Origin: Acidobacteriota bacterium
GTDB lineage: Bacteria; Acidobacteriota; Terriglobia; Terriglobales; Acidobacteriaceae
NCBI GenBank assembly: GCA_021818585.1
Contig: JAKATU010000056.1
Span: 62,001 to 126,000, forward strand
Direction: 5' to 3'
Length of the DNA: 64,000 bases
Numbering within the stretch: the first letter of the stretch is position 1; each line of letters begins with the position of its first letter. The position numbers and the translations under genes are program-made. The notes beneath the pieces were generated by a model. The model searched no databases. It had not been told where the DNA came from and saw only the letters and a list, made by a program, of their open reading frames with translations. Shown here piece by piece: positions 24,332 through 34,585 of this stretch.

Positions 24332-27300
24332 CTACTTGGTGACCGCACGCTCGGCGTGCAGCGTCTGCAGCGGGTACACGTTGATGACCTTGCGATGCAT
24401 CGACGCAATACCCTCCGCGGCGGCGCGGGCAGCAGCAATGGTGGTGATGGTGGGAATCCGCTGTGCCACCGCAGCGCGGCGAATCGCCTTCTCGTCAAAG
24501 AAGGTATCCTGCCCGCGAGGCGTGTTCACAATCAGTTGAATCCTCTCGCCCTTGATCAGGTCCACCACGTTCGGACGGCCTTCCTTTACCTTGTACACCT
24601 GCTCCACGGTCATACCGGCGGCCTGCAGCACCTTCGCTGTGCCTTCGGTCGCGACCAGTGAGAAGCCCAGGTCCACATACTGCCTGGCCAGCGGCGCCAG
24701 CGCAGCCTTGTCGTGGTCATTCACGCTGAAGAAGACCGTACCCGAGGTCGGCAGGATAAGGCCGGCGGAAAGCTGCGCCTTGGCGAAAGCCTCGCCAAAG
24801 TTATCCGCCACGCCCATCACTTCGCCGGTGGACTTCATCTCCGGCCCCAGCACCGTGTCCACACCCGGGAACTTGTTCCACGGGAAGACCGGCGACTTCA
24901 CAAAGTAGTGAGCACCCGTGCTGAGATCCTTGCCGGAAGCAACGTACTCCGGCAGCAGATCGCGCAGCGTGCGGCCCGTCATCAGTCGCGAGGCAATCTT
25001 TGCGAGCGGCACGCCCGTAGCCTTGGAGACATACGGAACCGTACGCGAGGCGCGCGGATTGACTTCGATGACAAATACCTTCTCGCGCTGGATGGCGAAC
25101 TGCAGATTCACCAGTCCGATCACGTTCAGCTTGAGGGCCAGCCTGCGCGTGTAGTCGCGGATGGTATCGAGCACCTTCGGAGCGATGTCCACGGGCGGCA
25201 GCACACAGGAAGAATCGCCGGAGTGAATGCCGGCTTCCTCGATGTGCTGCATGATGCCCGCAATCACCACGTCCTTGCCGTCGCAGAGCGCGTCCACGTC
25301 CACTTCCACCGCATCTTCCAGGAAGTGGTCAATCAGGATGGGACGCTCCTGCGAGTATTCGACGGCTTCCTTCATGTAGTGGGAGACCGCCGCCGCATCG
25401 TAAGCAATGACCATGGCGCGTCCGCCCAGCACGTACGAGGGCCGCACCAGAACCGGATAGCCGATGCGCTCGGCGCTGGCCAGCGCTTCGTCCACGCTGG
25501 TGGCGGTGGCGCCGTCGGGCTGCGGAATCTGCAACTCCTCCAGCAGCTTCCCAAAGCTCTTGCGGTCTTCGGCCAGATCAATCGACTCCGGCGAGGTGCC
25601 GATGATGTTGACGCCCGCCTGCTTGAGTCGCAGCGCCAGGTTCAGCGGAGTCTGCCCGCCGAACTGCACAATCATTCCGGCTTCCGCGCCGCCCGCAGTC
25701 TCATGCTCGTACACCGAGAGCACGTCTTCGAGCGTCAGCGGCTCAAAGTAGAGGCGGTCGCTGGTGTCGTAGTCGGTCGATACCGTCTCTGGATTGCAGT
25801 TGACCATGATGGTTTCATAGTCATCGTCCCTGAGCGCAAACGCTGCGTGGCAGCAGCAGTAATCGAACTCAATTCCCTGCCCGATGCGATTCGGGCCGCT
25901 GCCCAGAATAATGACCTTCCGCTTCGAGGTCGGAGGCGCTTCGTCCTCTTCTTCGTAGGTGGAGTAAAAGTACGGCGTGGCGCTTTCAAACTCGGCGGCG
26001 CAGGTGTCCACCAGCTTGTAAACCGGCGCAAGCTTGTTCTTCTTGCGCAGCTTGCGGACTTCCGCTATGCCGTCATTGCCGCTCATGCCCCAGATTTCTG
26101 CCATGCGCTCGTCGGAGATGCCCATGCGCTTGGCTTTCCGTAACTCTTCCAGTGACACATTCGAAGGAGCGCGGTCCGCCAGCTTCGCAATCTCGTCGGT
26201 AACTTCCTTGATCTGGTACAGGAACCACGGATCAATCGACGTCATGCGCGCCACTTCCCGCACGGAAAGACCCTGCCGGAAGGCAAAGCGGATGTAGCTC
26301 ATGCGGCCCGGCCTTGGCGTGACCAGCATCTGCGTCAGCCTGCGCGGCTCCAGCACCTCGGCACCCACGCGCCTGCCGGTTTCGAGCGAGCGAAAGGCCT
26401 TCATCAGCGATTCCTTGAAGGTGCGGCCAATTGCCATCACTTCGCCCACAGACTTCATCTGCGGACCAAGATTCTCGTCGGCGCCGGGAAACTTCTCAAA
26501 CTGCCACTTGGGAAATTTGGTGACGACATAATCGATGGTCGGCTCAAAACAGGCCGGCGTCTTCTTCGTGATGTCGTTCGGAATCTCGTCGAGCGTATAG
26601 CCCACGGCGAGCTTTGCGGCAATCTTGGCGATCGGGAAGCCCGTAGCCTTCGAGGCCAGCGCCGAGGAGCGCGAGACGCGCGGATTCATCTCAATGACGA
26701 CCATCCGCCCATTCTGCGGATTCACGGCAAACTGCACGTTGGAGCCGCCCGTCTCGACGCCAATTTCACGCATCACCAGGATAGCCGCATCGCGCATCGC
26801 CTGATACTCGCGATCGCTGAGGGTTTGCGCGGGCGCAATGGTAATGGAGTCGCCGGTATGCACGCCCATCGGATCGATATTTTCAATCGAACAGATGATG
26901 ATGACGTTGTCGGCGAGGTCTCGCATCACCTCGAGTTCATACTCCTTCCAGCCGAGCACGGATTCCTCAATAAGGCATTCGTGCACCGGGGAAAGATCGA
27001 GGCCGCGCGAGAGAATTTCCATCAGCTCTTCGCGGTTGTATGCCAGGCCGCCGCCGGAGCCGCCCAGCGTAAACGACGGGCGAATGATGACCGGGAAGCC
27101 GATCTTCGCGGCAAAATCCAGGCCGTCACGCAGGTTGTTCACCAGCGCCGAGCGAGGCACATCGAGCCCGATGCGCGTCATGGCGTCCTTGAAGAGCAGC
27201 CGGTCTTCCGCCTTCTTGATCGCGTCCAGTTTGGCGCCAATCAGCTCCACGCCGTACTTGTCGAGAATGCCGTTGTCGGATAGCTCCACGGCCAGGTTGA

Positions 27301-27616
27301 GCGCCGTCTGGCCACCAACGGTGGGCAACACGGCAAACTTGCCTTTCCGCCCGCTCATTTTCAGCATTTCCGTCTCAATGCGGAGAATCTCATCCAGATA
27401 CTTCACCGAGAGCGGTTCAATGTAGGTGCGGTCGGCCAGTTCCGGATCGGTCATGATGGTGGCCGGGTTGGAGTTCACCAGCACCACCTCATAGCCCTCA
27501 GCCTTGAGCGCCTTGCAGGCCTGCGCGCCGGAGTAGTCAAACTCGGCGGACTGACCAATGACGATCGGGCCGGAGCCAATCACTAAAATTTTGTGTATGT
27601 CATTCCTGCGTGGCAT
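24332..27616 (-). CDS. carB: carbamoyl-phosphate synthase large subunit
   Basis: Makes carbamoyl phosphate from bicarbonate, ammonia delivered by CarA, and two ATP, for pyrimidine and arginine synthesis. The 1094 residues have the duplicated architecture: first ATP-grasp half (about 1-400, opening with [21 protein letters not shown]), a helical oligomerisation part (about 410-555), a second homologous half ([21 protein letters not shown]) and a C-terminal MGS-like allosteric domain (about 945 to the end). ATP-grasp motifs such as [19 protein letters not shown] are intact. It begins on the base after the carA stop codon, so the two subunits are co-translated. Confidence 0.98.
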   Translation of the reverse strand: MPRRNDIHKILVIGSGPIVIGQSAEFDYSGAQACKALKAEGYEVVLVNSNPATIMTDPELADRTYIEPLSVKYLDEILRIETEMLKMSGRKGKFAVLPTVGGQTALNLAVELSDNGILDKYGVELIGAKLDAIKKAEDRLLFKDAMTRIGLDVPRSALVNNLRDGLDFAAKIGFPVIIRPSFTLGGSGGGLAYNREELMEILSRGLDLSPVHECLIEESVLGWKEYELEVMRDLADNVIIICSIENIDPMGVHTGDSITIAPAQTLSDREYQAMRDAAILVMREIGVETGGSNVQFAVNPQNGRMVVIEMNPRVSRSSALASKATGFPIAKIAAKLAVGYTLDEIPNDITKKTPACFEPTIDYVVTKFPKWQFEKFPGADENLGPQMKSVGEVMAIGRTFKESLMKAFRSLETGRRVGAEVLEPRRLTQMLVTPRPGRMSYIRFAFRQGLSVREVARMTSIDPWFLYQIKEVTDEIAKLADRAPSNVSLEELRKAKRMGISDERMAEIWGMSGNDGIAEVRKLRKKNKLAPVYKLVDTCAAEFESATPYFYSTYEEEDEAPPTSKRKVIILGSGPNRIGQGIEFDYCCCHAAFALRDDDYETIMVNCNPETVSTDYDTSDRLYFEPLTLEDVLSVYEHETAGGAEAGMIVQFGGQTPLNLALRLKQAGVNIIGTSPESIDLAEDRKSFGKLLEELQIPQPDGATATSVDEALASAERIGYPVLVRPSYVLGGRAMVIAYDAAAVSHYMKEAVEYSQERPILIDHFLEDAVEVDVDALCDGKDVVIAGIMQHIEEAGIHSGDSSCVLPPVDIAPKVLDTIRDYTRRLALKLNVIGLVNLQFAIQREKVFVIEVNPRASRTVPYVSKATGVPLAKIASRLMTGRTLRDLLPEYVASGKDLSTGAHYFVKSPVFPWNKFPGVDTVLGPEMKSTGEVMGVADNFGEAFAKAQLSAGLILPTSGTVFFSVNDHDKAALAPLARQYVDLGFSLVATEGTAKVLQAAGMTVEQVYKVKEGRPNVVDLIKGERIQLIVNTPRGQDTFFDEKAIRRAAVAQRIPTITTIAAARAAAEGIASMHRKVINVYPLQTLHAERAVTK

Positions 27617-28747
<1,131 letters not shown>

Positions 28748-28801
28748 CGGTTCTCCGAGGAGTGGATTCAATAGATTCTAGCAGTCCACGCCCTAAAGAA
28801 T

Positions 28802-28841
28802 CAGCCCTGCCGGAAAGAAAGTTTTCATCCGGCCAGGGCTG
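28802..28841 (-). terminator. hairpin after the TolC-like gene
   Basis: Arms AGCCCTG-CCGGA and TCCGG-C-CAGGGCT pair with one unpaired base around a 13-nt loop. On the minus strand it is followed by GATTCTTT, a short T-run. It lies between the tolC-like stop and carA. Confidence 0.6.
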
Positions 28842-28861
28842 GCTGGTTTTTCGGCGCTTTT

Positions 28862-31054
28862 TCAGGCTTTGGGGCGCTGCTGCATGCCGTCCGGCGCCGA
28901 CTTGTCCGGCTGCGGAACCGGCTCCTGCTGCTGCTTGCGGATCTGGTCCTGCTGCGCCGGAAGATTGACCACCGGCACGGTCCCCGCCGGCTCAATGCCC
29001 GGAATCGTCGGCGGCGTCGTGATCTGGCCGGAAGCCGCGTCCACAATCGAGATGCCGTAGCGGTCCAGTGTAATGCCCAGCAGTTCGCTCAGCGCCGCGC
29101 GATCGGTCGCATACTTGGCCGTGGCCGAGATCAGGCTCGCCTCCGCCGTCGCCAGGTTGCGCTCCTGCTGCAGCACATCCGCCGTGGTCGCCGCGCCCAG
29201 GTGCAGCTTCTTGATCTCCGCGTCCAGGCTCTGCTTGTTGTAGTTGCGGTTGGCGATGGCAGCCTGTACCGCCGCCCGGTCATTGGTAAGCGCATACTGG
29301 CCGTTGATCACCTGCATGCGAATCTGTATGTAGAGCTGGCGCACGCGCATCTGCTGCTGCTCATACTCCAGCCGCGAGCGCGACTCTTCTGCCTGTGCCG
29401 TGCGGTTGCGAATGGGAATGAGAATATTGATGCCCGCGCCCTTGTTTGGTCCAGAGCTGTTGACCAGATTCCCCAACACAGTGCCGTATCCGGCTCCGCC
29501 CAGCGCTTTGCAGAACTGGGGACCAAAAATGTTGCCGTTGCAGTATGGGCTGACAGCTCCACCCAGTCCCTGGGCTCCATAAAACGCGTATGCCTGCACC
29601 TGCGGGAGCAGACCATTCTTCACGGCCTTCAGCGTGATCTTGTCATTCTTGAGCGCAAGCATCGCCTGCTCAACCGATGGACTGTTTTCGTCGGCCTCGC
29701 GCACCAGCGAGTTGACCGACTTCAGCTCCTCCGGCGTTTCAACAAGACTCACCCGGTCCGTAGGCACAATGGGAGCGTTGGCGACCGCGGGGTTATCCAG
29801 GTTGCGGGCAATCGCCTGCTTCATGAGCAGTTGCTGGTATTCCAGCGTGCTTTGCGACTGGATCAGCGCCTGCTGATCGGCTGCATGCTGGCTCCTTACG
29901 TTCACAAGATCGAGCGGAGCAATCGCGCCCACCTGCAACTGCTTTTCATCGTCCTTCACCAGGTTGGCCGACTGCTGAGCCGCCTCCTGCTTCGATGCGA
30001 CATCCTCGTAGGCGCTCACCAGACCCCAGTAGATGTTCTCCACCTGATTAATGGTGTAAAGCAACTGTGCCCGGAAAGCAGAGTCCGCAATTTGACGGTC
30101 ATTCTTAGCCTGAACGATAAAGCGCCCGTTGATACCGGGGCCGAAGCCCTGCAGAAGATTTTGCGTAATCTTCGCGTTAAATGTGGACGAAAGTGTCGGG
30201 CTGTACGCGCTGAAAGGGTTGTTCGTGGTTTCGCGGGTGTTGTCGAAGGTCACTTGCAGACCGGTACCCGTGATAAAACCCTGGTTGTAGGTGAAGTTGT
30301 ACTGGTCGGTATTCGTATCCGTAGCCGGAAGGCCGCCACTGAAGAGCACGTTCTGCGACGGAGTCTTCACGCGATTCAACTCAATCTGGGCCTGCAGAGT
30401 GGGGTCGAGGCTCTCCGGTGTCGGCCCGCCGCCATTGGTGGAAAGAGTCAGCCCGGAAGCGCCGGCTCCGGCGCCGCCCGCGCCTGATGTCGTGCCACCA
30501 GGTCCGCCGCCAACCGAGTTCACCGAGGCTGTTGAGCCGCCCAGAGTGCCAGTCACCAGGCCGGAATTGACGCCAAACAGATTCGATCCGGCACGCGCGC
30601 GGAGAATATCTGTATCCGCAATGTTCAGGTTCACCCGCTGAATCGCAATGTCGTAGTTATTTTCGAGCGCCAGAAGAATGGCGTCGCTGAGGCTCAGGTA
30701 TATTTTGCCGTTCCGCATCAGCTTGCCGAGCGTGAGCGCGTTGAGATAGTTCTTTTCGGGAGTAATGTTGGTGGGCATATAAGGCCCAAAGGGATTCGGA
30801 AAGTAACCTCGCGCCCGGGAAAAGTTGTTCCGAGTGGGACGCAGATAAAGCGGCTCGGTGAAGTGCGGCGCCGGCGCTGTGGGCAGGCCCGCCTGCGGGG
30901 CGGTGGGCGCCTGCTGGCCTGCGCCATAGCCCAGGGCGTAGCTCGGGGCTGTCCCCGCAAGGACGCACGCAATCGCCGTCCATGCCTTCAACCTGGTGAA
31001 ACTCTCCGCTCCGCGCCTCTTCTGTTCCGATGAAAGGTCAGTCAACCAGCTCAT
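28862..31054 (-). CDS. TolC-family outer-membrane efflux protein, long form
   Basis: Outer-membrane channel protein of the TolC family, which links inner-membrane pumps to the outside. At 730 residues it is about 250 longer than usual. An N-terminal signal segment lies near 25-42 (IACVLAGTAPSYA), then a Pro-rich spacer and a segment with YLSLSDAILLALENNYDIAIQR (landmark, about 118-140), the usual OEP helical start. A Gly/Ser/Thr-rich insertion at about 165-200 interrupts it. The second OEP repeat has LHLGAATTADVLQQERNLATAEASL near 615-640, and the C-terminus is Gln/Pro-rich. AGGAG precedes the ATG. No membrane-fusion protein or pump is adjacent. Confidence 0.88.
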   Translation of the reverse strand: MSWLTDLSSEQKRRGAESFTRLKAWTAIACVLAGTAPSYALGYGAGQQAPTAPQAGLPTAPAPHFTEPLYLRPTRNNFSRARGYFPNPFGPYMPTNITPEKNYLNALTLGKLMRNGKIYLSLSDAILLALENNYDIAIQRVNLNIADTDILRARAGSNLFGVNSGLVTGTLGGSTASVNSVGGGPGGTTSGAGGAGAGASGLTLSTNGGGPTPESLDPTLQAQIELNRVKTPSQNVLFSGGLPATDTNTDQYNFTYNQGFITGTGLQVTFDNTRETTNNPFSAYSPTLSSTFNAKITQNLLQGFGPGINGRFIVQAKNDRQIADSAFRAQLLYTINQVENIYWGLVSAYEDVASKQEAAQQSANLVKDDEKQLQVGAIAPLDLVNVRSQHAADQQALIQSQSTLEYQQLLMKQAIARNLDNPAVANAPIVPTDRVSLVETPEELKSVNSLVREADENSPSVEQAMLALKNDKITLKAVKNGLLPQVQAYAFYGAQGLGGAVSPYCNGNIFGPQFCKALGGAGYGTVLGNLVNSSGPNKGAGINILIPIRNRTAQAEESRSRLEYEQQQMRVRQLYIQIRMQVINGQYALTNDRAAVQAAIANRNYNKQSLDAEIKKLHLGAATTADVLQQERNLATAEASLISATAKYATDRAALSELLGITLDRYGISIVDAASGQITTPPTIPGIEPAGTVPVVNLPAQQDQIRKQQQEPVPQPDKSAPDGMQQRPKA

Positions 31055-31220
31055 TTACTCCTCTTTCTGTCCCTGCATCCTCCACCGCGTCTCACCGGAG
31101 TGCAGCGGAGAGTGTTGCTTGGCTATACGCTAGATGTTTCCCTGGAGTTCCCAGCTTCGGGAATTTCGCTCTGTCCGGAGCGCATTCCCAAACAACCGCG
31201 CACTATCTGCGCCGGAATCT

Positions 31221-31243
31221 CCATTTCGCAAACGTACAAATGG
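31221..31243. promoter_or_regulatory. inverted repeat between the tolC-like gene and truA
   Basis: CCATTT (31221-31226) and AAATGG (31238-31243) with an 11-nt spacer, between two divergent genes. It could be an operator for the efflux gene; there is no supporting regulator nearby. Confidence 0.25.
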
Positions 31244-31328
31244 CGAAGCCTGAGTATATCGCGGACAAACTTCCCGCACGGTGAGTTACCGCATAGAAAT
31301 GCATTGTGGTATCACCGGAAGTATAACT

Positions 31329-32120
31329 ATGGGAGCCAACTGGAAAATTACGCTGTCCTACGACGGCGCCGACTATCACGGATGGCAGGTGCAGCCCGGT
31401 CTGGTGACCATCCAGGGCACGCTGGCCCAGGGCATCGAGCGCATTACCGGAGAAACCGTCCTGCCGCAGGGCAGCGGGCGCACCGACGCCGGCGTCCATG
31501 CGCTGGCGCAGGTCGCCAGCTTCTCCCTTGCAGCGCCCATTCCTCCTGAAAATCTGCAGCGCGCGCTCAACCGGACCTTGCCCTCCGCGATTCGCATCCT
31601 CAGCGCCGAGACCGTTCCGCCGGAGTTTCACGCGCGCCACAGCGCCCGGAGCAAGTGGTACGAGTACCGCATCTTTCGTGGCGAACTCTGCCCGCCGTGG
31701 ACTGCTCGCTACGCATACGCGCTCCACTGGCCGCTGCACATGGACGCCTTGCACGCAGCGGCAGAGGTCTTTCTCGGCGAACACGACTTTTCCTCCTTCG
31801 CCGCTGGCGATCCCGATGCCAGCGAGCGCGCCGCACAGGAATCCCCGGAAAACGGCAACGTCAATCCCGTGCGCGAGGGCAATGTCCGCGAGATTTACGC
31901 CTCGTCCTGGTCCCTCCACGGGGACATGCTGCTCTACCGCGTGCACGGTAACGGCTTTCTGCACCACATGGTCCGCAACCTCGTAGGAACCATGCTCGAT
32001 GCCGGCCGCGGCCAACTCCGGCCCGGCGATCTGCCCGGAATCCTTGCCGCGCGCGACCGCTCCGCCGCCGGACCTACGGCTCCCGCGCGCGGGCTCTTTC
32101 TCATGCGCGTGATCTATTGA
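31329..32120 (+). CDS. truA: tRNA pseudouridine(38-40) synthase
   Basis: Converts uridines 38-40 in the tRNA anticodon arm to pseudouridine. The 263-residue product has the normal length and the motifs WKITLSYDGADYHGWQ near the start, the catalytic Asp53 in GSGRTDAGVHALAQ, EFHARHSARSKWYEYRI and FLHHMVRNLVGTML near the C-terminus. I chose the ATG at 31329, with GGAAG 7 nt upstream; the frame is open to 31281 but those residues do not belong to the fold. It is followed after 19 bp by an M20 peptidase gene on the same strand. Confidence 0.96.
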   Translation: MGANWKITLSYDGADYHGWQVQPGLVTIQGTLAQGIERITGETVLPQGSGRTDAGVHALAQVASFSLAAPIPPENLQRALNRTLPSAIRILSAETVPPEFHARHSARSKWYEYRIFRGELCPPWTARYAYALHWPLHMDALHAAAEVFLGEHDFSSFAAGDPDASERAAQESPENGNVNPVREGNVREIYASSWSLHGDMLLYRVHGNGFLHHMVRNLVGTMLDAGRGQLRPGDLPGILAARDRSAAGPTAPARGLFLMRVIY

Positions 32121-32139
32121 CTCGATGTAGCCTGAGGAC

Positions 32140-33390
32140 ATGTCTTCGCCTGCCACGGCCAGTGCCTTTGGAGAAATCACCCGACTCGCGGGAGACCGCC
32201 GCGTGCACCAGGCCTTCCGCTGGCTGCACCTGCAGGAGCAGACTGTTTTCGCGTGGCAGCAGGAACTGGTGCAGGTTCCAGCGCCACCGTTTGGTGAACA
32301 AACCCGTGCCGAGTGGCTGGCCGCCAGGTTCCATCAGATTGGCCTCGAAGACGTATCCCTCGATGCCATCGGCAACGTCACCGGCGTCATTCGATGCGGA
32401 CGTCCCGGTGCGCGCTGTGTTCTGCTTTCCGCACACCTCGACACGGTTTTTCCAGCCGACACGCCCATTCATCCGGTAATCGACGGCCAGCGTCTCCAGG
32501 CTCCCGGCGCCTGCGACAACGGCTCCGGCATCGTGGGCATGCTCGCCATCGCCTCGGCCATGCTCGACGCGTGCCTGCACCCCGGCTGCGACGTCATCTT
32601 TATCGGCAACGTGGGCGAGGAGGCTGACGGAAACCTGCGCGGCATGCGGCACATCTACCAGCACGCGCCCTTCCGGGAAAATATCGAAGCCCACATCGTC
32701 CTCGACGGCGCAGGAGAAAATGTCGCGGTGACGCAGGCGCTCGGCAGCCTCCGCTATCGCGTCACTTTGACCGGCCCCGGCGGACACTCCTGGACTGACG
32801 CGGGCCTGCCCAACCCAATCGTGCTGATGAGCCGCATCATCGCCCGCATGGCAGCGGTCAACCTGCCGTCCACGCCCCGCACCACCTTCAACGTGGGAAC
32901 CATCGAAGGCGGCACCTCGGTGAATGCCATTCCCGAGCGAGCCGCCGCCAATTTCGACCTGCGATCCACCGATCCCGCACAACTCATCCGCCTCGAAGTG
33001 GAGCTCTATCGCGCCGTGGAAGACGCGGTGCAGGACGCCAATCGCGAAAATGCCGCGCTGCGAGCCGAAGACGGCATTCCCCCGGCAAAACGGCAGGAGG
33101 TACGATTCGACGTCGAAAAAATGGGAGACCGGCCCACCGGAAGACTGCCCGAGACCTGCAGGCTCATGGATCTGCTCCACGCCGTAGACCGGCAACTCGG
33201 TCTGCGAACCGATATCCGCGTGGCATCGACGGATGCCAACATTCCGCTCTATCTGGGTGTGCCGGCTGTAACGCTGGGCGCGGGCGGCAACGGAGGCGGC
33301 ATCCACACGCGCGGGGAATGGTACGATGCATCGGGACGGGAATTCGGGCTGAAGCGGGTACTCCTGTTGCTGCTCGGAGTCACGGGCTAG
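32140..33390 (+). CDS. M20-family metallopeptidase (PepT/ArgE-like)
   Basis: Zinc-dependent amidohydrolase of the M20 superfamily, 416 residues, distinct from the dipeptidase at 15.7 kb. Metal ligands: His99 and Asp101 in LLSAHLDTVFP, bridging Asp126 in GACDNGSGIVG, Glu160/Glu161 in VGEEADGNLRG, and the terminal His of GGGIHTRGEWYD. TLTGPGGHSWTDAGLPNP marks the dimerisation domain. Substrate cannot be assigned from sequence: tripeptides or acylated amino acids are typical for relatives. It begins 19 bp after truA and may share its transcript. Hairpins follow its stop at 33417-33442 and 33470-33495. Confidence 0.9.
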   Translation: MSSPATASAFGEITRLAGDRRVHQAFRWLHLQEQTVFAWQQELVQVPAPPFGEQTRAEWLAARFHQIGLEDVSLDAIGNVTGVIRCGRPGARCVLLSAHLDTVFPADTPIHPVIDGQRLQAPGACDNGSGIVGMLAIASAMLDACLHPGCDVIFIGNVGEEADGNLRGMRHIYQHAPFRENIEAHIVLDGAGENVAVTQALGSLRYRVTLTGPGGHSWTDAGLPNPIVLMSRIIARMAAVNLPSTPRTTFNVGTIEGGTSVNAIPERAAANFDLRSTDPAQLIRLEVELYRAVEDAVQDANRENAALRAEDGIPPAKRQEVRFDVEKMGDRPTGRLPETCRLMDLLHAVDRQLGLRTDIRVASTDANIPLYLGVPAVTLGAGGNGGGIHTRGEWYDASGREFGLKRVLLLLLGVTG

Positions 33391-33469
33391 AAAGCGTGGT
33401 TTGCTCCAAAGGTAGCCCAGGGGCAGGAAAAAAATGCCCGAACCTGCACAGAAAATACATGGATAAGCG

Positions 33470-33495
33470 AGCCGAAAGTTGCCGATCCTTCGGCT
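33470..33495 (+). terminator. hairpin after the M20 peptidase gene
   Basis: AGCCGAA/TTCGGCT, 7-bp stem with a 12-nt loop, 80 bp after the stop. A second, shorter stem (GGGCA/TGCCC around an A-run) lies at 33421-33439. Neither has a good T-tract, so termination here is tentative. Confidence 0.35.
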
Positions 33496-33630
33496 TCAGT
33501 CGAACAAAACATGCAGTTTCAGGGCGTTTATTTACCTTCTGGGAACCAGATTGCATCCCCAGCTCTCATTTGGAACGCATCTTGCTCCATACTGTTTACT
33601 CGAAAGACTTTTAATCTTGGAGAACTCATC

Positions 33631-34206
33631 TTGCGCACACTGATACTGAGATCCGTAGCATTATTTGTATTTCTTGCACTCGTTTTCCCAGTCCGCACCT
33701 TCGCGCAGTCCAGCCCGGCCGCCTATGTTCATGGGCATAGCATTTATATTGGCGGTGAGTTCTCGCTCTACGACTCCGACTACTTCGGCGGCAACAAAAC
33801 CCTGAATCAGCCCGCATACTCCATCTTCGGCGATTACGCGGTCACCACCGGCGCCTGGCCAGTTTCGCTCGATGTGAACTTCACCCAGGTTCCTGACCAC
33901 TACGGCACTCAGGATCGTCGCCTTTCCAGTTTGATCCTCGGCCCCATGCTCAGCCGGCACTACGGCCGATTTGAGCCGTTTGCAAAATTCGGCGCTGGAT
34001 TTGGCCACCTGACTGCCAACGGCATAAGCAATTACCACCAGTTGGGGCAGCATTTCGCCATCGGGTATGGCGGAGGACTGGATTACCGGCTCACGGATCA
34101 CATCAGGCTTCGCCCCATTGATTTCACCATGGAGCGGTGGAATTTCTACCCCAACGCCCTCTCCCCAATGGTTCTCGGCTTCGGCCTCTCTTATCGGATT
34201 CATTGA
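33631..34206 (+). CDS. small outer-membrane beta-barrel protein
   Basis: Exported protein of 191 residues with an OmpA-like/outer-membrane beta-barrel pattern. A TTG start at 33631 is preferred: GGAG lies 8 nt upstream, and translation begins with a clean signal peptide (MRTLILRSVALFVFLALVFP...TFAQ). The mature part alternates hydrophobic and polar residues with many aromatics (HSIYIGGEFSLYDSDYFGG, FEPFAKFGAGFGHL, FAIGYGGGLDYRL) and ends LGFGLSYRIH, the terminal strand expected for an eight-stranded barrel, although the final residue is His rather than Phe. Function unknown. It stands alone between the M20 peptidase and smc. Confidence 0.8.
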   Translation: MRTLILRSVALFVFLALVFPVRTFAQSSPAAYVHGHSIYIGGEFSLYDSDYFGGNKTLNQPAYSIFGDYAVTTGAWPVSLDVNFTQVPDHYGTQDRRLSSLILGPMLSRHYGRFEPFAKFGAGFGHLTANGISNYHQLGQHFAIGYGGGLDYRLTDHIRLRPIDFTMERWNFYPNALSPMVLGFGLSYRIH

Positions 34207-34585
34207 TTCAGTAGTAGCCGTCCGGCCAGGGAACGCTGGAATTTCGGCATTTCATGGCCTTACACTTTCGAGAAGGACGCAGTGCCTCCGCAGTTCCCAA
34301 AGCGCCTGATCGACCTCGCAGTTTCCACGAATGAAATCGGAAACCTGCATCACGACTCCCCGACCCGGAAAATGCCCGCTCTGCGCCAAATATCCTTCTG
34401 GATTCTGCGACTTACGAGCGCTTTTTCACTTGATTTTTCAGGTCCCGGAATCTCTCGCAACGCCGCCCTCATTCCATCCCTTGTATTTGGGACACCTTAT
34501 CCACAATATATTGGGGTTTCTTTGTTGACCCTCGATACCCCTGGCGCTACAGTTTGACTGAAACCTGGCTGATTGGAGTTCCGCC
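34207..34585. other. 379-bp region upstream of smc
   Basis: No convincing gene; an open frame at 34282-34557 has no Shine-Dalgarno, no recognisable domain and overlaps the smc promoter. The region contains a perfect DnaA-box 9-mer (TTATCCACA, 34497-34505) next to an AT-rich patch, and a sigma-70 promoter (34525-34553). Confidence 0.5.
34525..34553 (+). promoter_or_regulatory. sigma-70 promoter of smc
   Basis: TTGACC (34525-34530) and TACAGT (34548-34553) with a 17-nt spacer, ending 32 bp before the smc ATG. Confidence 0.65.

Noticed and set aside
34497..34505. Origin of replication suggested by a DnaA box
   Set aside because: Only one perfect box is present, there is no cluster and no dnaA, dnaN or gyrB nearby.
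34282..34557. 91-codon frame upstream of smc
   Set aside because: No Shine-Dalgarno, no domain, and it overlaps the smc promoter.
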